Positions 60,557-64,000 of a DNA stretch of 64,000 bases are shown piece by piece (position 1 is the stretch's first letter; each line of letters begins with the position of its first letter). The stretch is taken from contig NZ_WSNW01000001.1 in NCBI RefSeq assembly GCF_009767585.1, forward strand, positions 1,580,090 through 1,644,089, in the 5' to 3' direction. A program made the translations under genes and the position numbers. The DNA is from Coprobacillus cateniformis. Lineage in GTDB: Bacteria; Bacillota_I; Bacilli_A; Erysipelotrichales; Coprobacillaceae. Under the pieces are notes generated by a model. It saw only the letters and a program-made list of their open reading frames with translations, was not told the origin of the DNA and ran no database searches.

Positions 60557-63056
60557 TATCATCTTTCAGTGTTTCTATAATATTTTGTTTTTTAAACTTA
60601 TTTAAACCAGTATGAAAAGTTAATAGCATAACAAACATAATAACTAAAAATGAGATAATATATGCAATATATGAAATAGAAAAATAATAATCATCTATAT
60701 GAATTTGATTATATAACAACCATTCAATAAAAATACTTATTGGTGTTGCATAAAGTAATGTTTTCATTCCATAAATAAAACTTTCATACCATATCATCTT
60801 ATGAATACCATGAGGACTCATTCCTACACTTAACATCATCCCAAATTCTTTCTTACGCTTTTCAATACTAGCACTCATCATATTAATAATATTAAGCATT
60901 GTAAAGAAAATCATTATACAGACAAACCCATAAATGAAAATTTCTATAATTAAGAAGATTTGACGATCTTGTATAAAATTTTGAGTATGATCTTCAATAT
61001 TATATCCTAAATCTTCTAATTCTTTTGTTAATTCAACATGCTGCTGAGATGCAATAAATACTCTCAAAGAACTATAATAATCCAAATTTTGTTGAAATAC
61101 ATAATCAGTAGAAACAATCATATACAAACTTCCTTGACTATCAATTCCATACAATGATTTATATTTATCATTATCAATGAATGCATATGATGTTAATGGT
61201 TCTAGTTGCAATCTTTCTATTTTTTCTTCTTCACCCCGTTGATTATAAGTTACATTTTCAAAATAGATTGGTGTTTTTATGAAAAGATTATCCTCCTTGA
61301 TAAAGCGCTCTTGATAATGAGAAGTCTTGTTATCAGCATTATCATAATCTGTAAAATGACCATTATAAACTAATGCCAAATCATTTCTATATTTGATGCC
61401 ATTTAATTCACATAACTCTTTCCTTTTATTCTCACTCATTCCAATAAAAACAACATTATATTCATCTGTTTTTTGATTATAAACATGATTATTTTTAGGT
61501 ATTTTTAAGTATTTCTTATCAAGTTTCATTTTCACTGGAATATCTCCACTTATACTATAAAAATCATCAACTTTATCATGCGTACTTAATAATTTTGTAA
61601 TCTCAGGAACTTGATCACCATTAATATACATTTCTATATCATATAAATGAAAAGGATTAGCATTATTTGATACTTTCATTAATCTTTGACCAAAACTAAA
61701 TATTGAAATAAAAGCAACCATAGAAATAACTAATGATAAGACAATGACTTTTGAACGTCTTCCCTGTCGCTTATAATTCTTAACTGCCAACTGTTGAGAA
61801 ATATTTAAAAATCTTTTAGAAAAAGAACTTGTTTTTAACTTATATTTTTTAACTTTAATTTCATCATTTTTCTTTAATGCATCAATGACTGAGATTTTAG
61901 ATATTTTTCTAGCTGGTAAATAAAGCGAAATAAAGATTGTTAATAATGATAATAAAATAACAATGAATAAATAAAATATTGATATTTGAGCATGAATTTC
62001 AACACCCATAATTTGAATAGCATCTAATTTATTAATGAAGAAGAATGTTACTGTCATTCCAATATAACTTATAAAAATACCTAAAGGTATAGAGATTAAA
62101 GATAAAATAGCGCCCTCAAAATAAACAGATCTTTTCTTTTGCTTTGATGTTGCTCCAACACTTGATAACATTCCTAAATATTGGATTCTATCATGAGTTG
62201 AAAGATTAAAAGCTTGATAAATAATAAAGAATGAAATAAATATAATAACAAATAATAATATCGCGACCATATTATAAAGTGTTAAAAATGCTGATTGAGA
62301 ATTTTCTTCAAAGATATCCTGAATCCCTAAATATTGTGAATTATAGAATATATTATTAAAATCACTTGTTTGATTTAACATTTCATTAATTTCATGATTT
62401 AATTTTTCACAATGTTTAAAAATATTTGTTGATAAATCCTTATCAATAACATACATAGTATAATATAATTGCGGATCATTTAAATCAATATAACTTAAAG
62501 CATTAAATGATTTTTTATAATAAGATTGTGCTTCATAATCATTAATGAGACCAACAATCAAATATGTTTTTAATTTTCCAGTGTCATCTTCTTTTAAACT
62601 TATTGTATCACCCATATTCTTTTGAATATGGTTATTAATTAAATACTTTTGTGAAATAGCAATCTCTTTATGATTATTTGGTAATCTTCCTTTAATTAAC
62701 AAATCATCGAAGTTTTCTTTTTCAAAATAAGTATAATCTCCTTGTTTTAAATTTAATGATACATCATTTTTTTTATCATCAACAGAATAAAATGATGTAC
62801 TAGAAAAATAATACTCTTTGACTTCTGGATCATTTTTTATGATTTGAATAATATCTTTATTATTATTGACAATAGTATAATGATGATATCCTGAAGTATG
62901 TTCAATATATTGTTTATAAAATTGTTTACCAGAATATAATGAAATTCCTATACAACATATCATAATCACTGAAACAGATATACATAAAATTGTTAAGATG
63001 GTTCTTTTCTTATTTTGTTGAAGATATCTTAATGTTAATTTATTCATAATTTTCAT
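60552..63056 (-). CDS. FtsX-type ABC transporter permease
   Basis: An 834-residue membrane protein with the ten-helix layout of large MacB/FtsX-like permeases. A helix at about 18-38 precedes a large extracellular region (about 45-260), and three helices around 265-385 form the first FtsX domain. A second extracellular region follows, and a final FtsX domain (about 700-825) contains FGMMLSVGMSPHGIHKMI. It works with the ATPase gene it overlaps by four bases. Family members sense or export peptides such as lantibiotics or bacitracin, or mediate mechanotransmission; a sensor kinase gene next to it favours a peptide-stress module. Confidence 0.85.
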   Translation of the reverse strand: MKIMNKLTLRYLQQNKKRTILTILCISVSVIMICCIGISLYSGKQFYKQYIEHTSGYHHYTIVNNNKDIIQIIKNDPEVKEYYFSSTSFYSVDDKKNDVSLNLKQGDYTYFEKENFDDLLIKGRLPNNHKEIAISQKYLINNHIQKNMGDTISLKEDDTGKLKTYLIVGLINDYEAQSYYKKSFNALSYIDLNDPQLYYTMYVIDKDLSTNIFKHCEKLNHEINEMLNQTSDFNNIFYNSQYLGIQDIFEENSQSAFLTLYNMVAILLFVIIFISFFIIYQAFNLSTHDRIQYLGMLSSVGATSKQKKRSVYFEGAILSLISIPLGIFISYIGMTVTFFFINKLDAIQIMGVEIHAQISIFYLFIVILLSLLTIFISLYLPARKISKISVIDALKKNDEIKVKKYKLKTSSFSKRFLNISQQLAVKNYKRQGRRSKVIVLSLVISMVAFISIFSFGQRLMKVSNNANPFHLYDIEMYINGDQVPEITKLLSTHDKVDDFYSISGDIPVKMKLDKKYLKIPKNNHVYNQKTDEYNVVFIGMSENKRKELCELNGIKYRNDLALVYNGHFTDYDNADNKTSHYQERFIKEDNLFIKTPIYFENVTYNQRGEEEKIERLQLEPLTSYAFIDNDKYKSLYGIDSQGSLYMIVSTDYVFQQNLDYYSSLRVFIASQQHVELTKELEDLGYNIEDHTQNFIQDRQIFLIIEIFIYGFVCIMIFFTMLNIINMMSASIEKRKKEFGMMLSVGMSPHGIHKMIWYESFIYGMKTLLYATPISIFIEWLLYNQIHIDDYYFSISYIAYIISFLVIMFVMLLTFHTGLNKFKKQNIIETLKDDM

Positions 63057-63736
63057 TTATGAAGAACCTCATCTTTTTTTATTTGACCATCTTCAATAAC
63101 AATAATTCTATCTGCTTGCATAGCTATTCTTTCATCATGAGTAATCATAATTAATGTCTGCTTATATTTACGTTGTGTTAATTTTAATAAATCGACTATT
63201 TCTCGACTATTTTTAGAATCAAGATTCCCTGTAGGTTCATCTGCCAAAACAATAGATGGTGCATTCATCAAAGCACGTCCAATGGAAACACGCTGTTGTT
63301 GACCACCAGATAATTCTTTGGGTAAATGATTTTTTCTATTCTCTAAATTAAGAATATGAATTAATTCTTCAAATCTTTCATGGTTGACTTTTTGATTATC
63401 TAATAAGACTGGCAATGTCATATTTTCAGCAACTGTCAAAACTGGTATCAAATTATAAAATTGATAAATGAGTCCTACTTCCCTTCTCCTCAATATAGCT
63501 AATTGTTCTTCATTTTGCTGATATACATTGACACCATTAATAATAACATCACCACTTGTCGTTTTATCTACCCCACCAATTAAATGGAGTAGAGTACTTT
63601 TTCCAGAACCTGATGATCCAACAATAGCAATGAATTCACCTTTATCTACTGTAAATGATACATCTTTCAAAGCAATAACTTGATTATCATCTTGACCATA
63701 AATTTTAGTTAAATTTCTAACTTCTAATATTTTCAT
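63053..63736 (-). CDS. ABC transporter ATP-binding protein (MacB/LolD type)
   Basis: From the ATG at 63736 (GGGGAG site) the protein has 227 residues: VGSSGSGKSTLLHLIGGVD (Walker A), ELSGGQQQRVSIGRAL (signature), IVLADEPTGNLDSKNSREI (Walker B with the family-typical TGNLD) and MITHDERIA (switch). It powers the FtsX permease encoded downstream. The frame is open upstream but without a ribosome binding site. Confidence 0.92.
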   Translation of the reverse strand: MKILEVRNLTKIYGQDDNQVIALKDVSFTVDKGEFIAIVGSSGSGKSTLLHLIGGVDKTTSGDVIINGVNVYQQNEEQLAILRRREVGLIYQFYNLIPVLTVAENMTLPVLLDNQKVNHERFEELIHILNLENRKNHLPKELSGGQQQRVSIGRALMNAPSIVLADEPTGNLDSKNSREIVDLLKLTQRKYKQTLIMITHDERIAMQADRIIVIEDGQIKKDEVLHK

Positions 63737-63827
63737 CATTATCTCCCCTTTACACCATTTATTATATAATGTCAAGGTGACAAGACCATGACTCATTCGT
63801 GACAAAATTGTCATTTAAGAAAAAAGT

Positions 63828-64000
63828 TTAGATCACTTCTTTATAGAAATGAATCGTAAACTTCGCTCCTGGATATGTATTTTCAACTGCTATTGTACCA
63901 TTTTGTTTTTCAATAATCATATGACTCAATGATAATCCAATACCAACACTTTGTTGAGTTGCATTCTTTCCCTTATAAAATCGTTCAAACAAATGTATTA
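63828..64000 (-). CDS. Sensor histidine kinase, C-terminal end (runs off the right edge)
   Basis: The last 56 codons are visible and end at a TAA at 63828-63830. They encode the end of a HATPase_c domain: LFERFYKGKN (F box), then SVGIGLSLSHMIIEKQNGTI (G2 box) and a final FTIHFYKEV. This is typical of two-component sensor kinases. Adjacent to the FtsX-type ABC genes on the same strand, it probably belongs to a BceS/VraS-like pair controlling them. The response regulator would lie beyond the edge. Confidence 0.85.
   Translation of the reverse strand, partial: IHLFERFYKGKNATQQSVGIGLSLSHMIIEKQNGTIAVENTYPGAKFTIHFYKEVI

Noticed and set aside
1..64000. CRISPR arrays, tRNA or rRNA genes
   Set aside because: No regularly spaced repeats and no tRNA-like folds other than the tmRNA were noticed; a covariance scan would be needed to exclude tRNAs fully.

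Overview
The window is AT-rich, densely coded, single-chromosome-type DNA from a low-GC Gram-positive spore former. Evidence for this is seen in spoIID, spoIIQ, a BofA-like gene and the YaaT/RicT gene, a dltABCD-type D-alanylation operon, a TagO-type transferase, GH25 and NlpC/P60 wall hydrolases, T-box control of serS and a small SRP RNA. Gene content together with a tmRNA tag ending in an AFA-type tail rather than ALAA suggests Erysipelotrichia (the Coprobacillus / Thomasclavelia / Catenibacterium neighbourhood, gut-associated). That assignment is inference; no rRNA is present to confirm it.

Layout. 1-3.8 kb is accessory: the first codons of a serine recombinase running off the left edge, an RloC-like ATPase/putative anticodon nuclease, and an IS3-family transposase, all lying directly downstream of the tmRNA 3' end. 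3.8-7.1 kb is the conserved secG-rnr-smpB-ssrA block. 7.3-10.7 kb is a cobalamin-riboswitch-controlled operon encoding a surface-anchored double alpha-toroid protein, a DUF4430 protein and an ECF-type S component; the two surface proteins look like the two halves of animal intrinsic factor/transcobalamin. 10.8-12.1 kb is a cation/proton antiporter with a structured, terminator-containing leader. 12.2-16.3 kb holds a TagO-like enzyme with an extra outer domain, MupG (muropeptide recycling), a surface nuclease and a conserved unknown.

16.4-23.3 kb is a coherent but unassigned catabolic locus: hydroxyacyl-CoA dehydrogenase, AtuA large and small proteins, ChbG/YdjC deacetylase and an orphan PTS EIIC on the minus strand, divergent from a neutral-ceramidase-like amidase and an RpiR regulator. 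23.3-35.1 kb has two HAD phosphatases, MreB/Mbl, SpoIIQ, SpoIID, a DUF1146 protein, an aldo-keto reductase/GNAT/ferritin-like run, YitT, a lysozyme, a PcsB-like hydrolase and lactate dehydrogenase. 35.3-38.1 kb is the fructose PTS and 1-phosphofructokinase.

38.1-45.8 kb is the conserved rsmI-trmN6-ricT-holB-tmk-bofA-recR-ybaB-dnaX-tadA block with SRP RNA. 45.8-50.1 kb is a dlt operon in the order A-C-B-D. 50.2-54.6 kb has serS with T-box, a dicarboxylate/amino-acid symporter, DUF4230 and an orphan small protein. 54.6-60.4 kb is yaaA-recF-gyrB-gyrA, without the usual dnaA-dnaN immediately upstream. 60.5-64 kb is an FtsX-type ABC transporter with the end of a sensor kinase gene. Most genes are on the minus strand. 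Starts were moved inward from the longest possible frame wherever a clear Shine-Dalgarno pointed to a later codon. Intergenic gaps longer than 150 bases were read by eye; apart from the RNA elements, terminators and promoters listed, nothing was seen in them.
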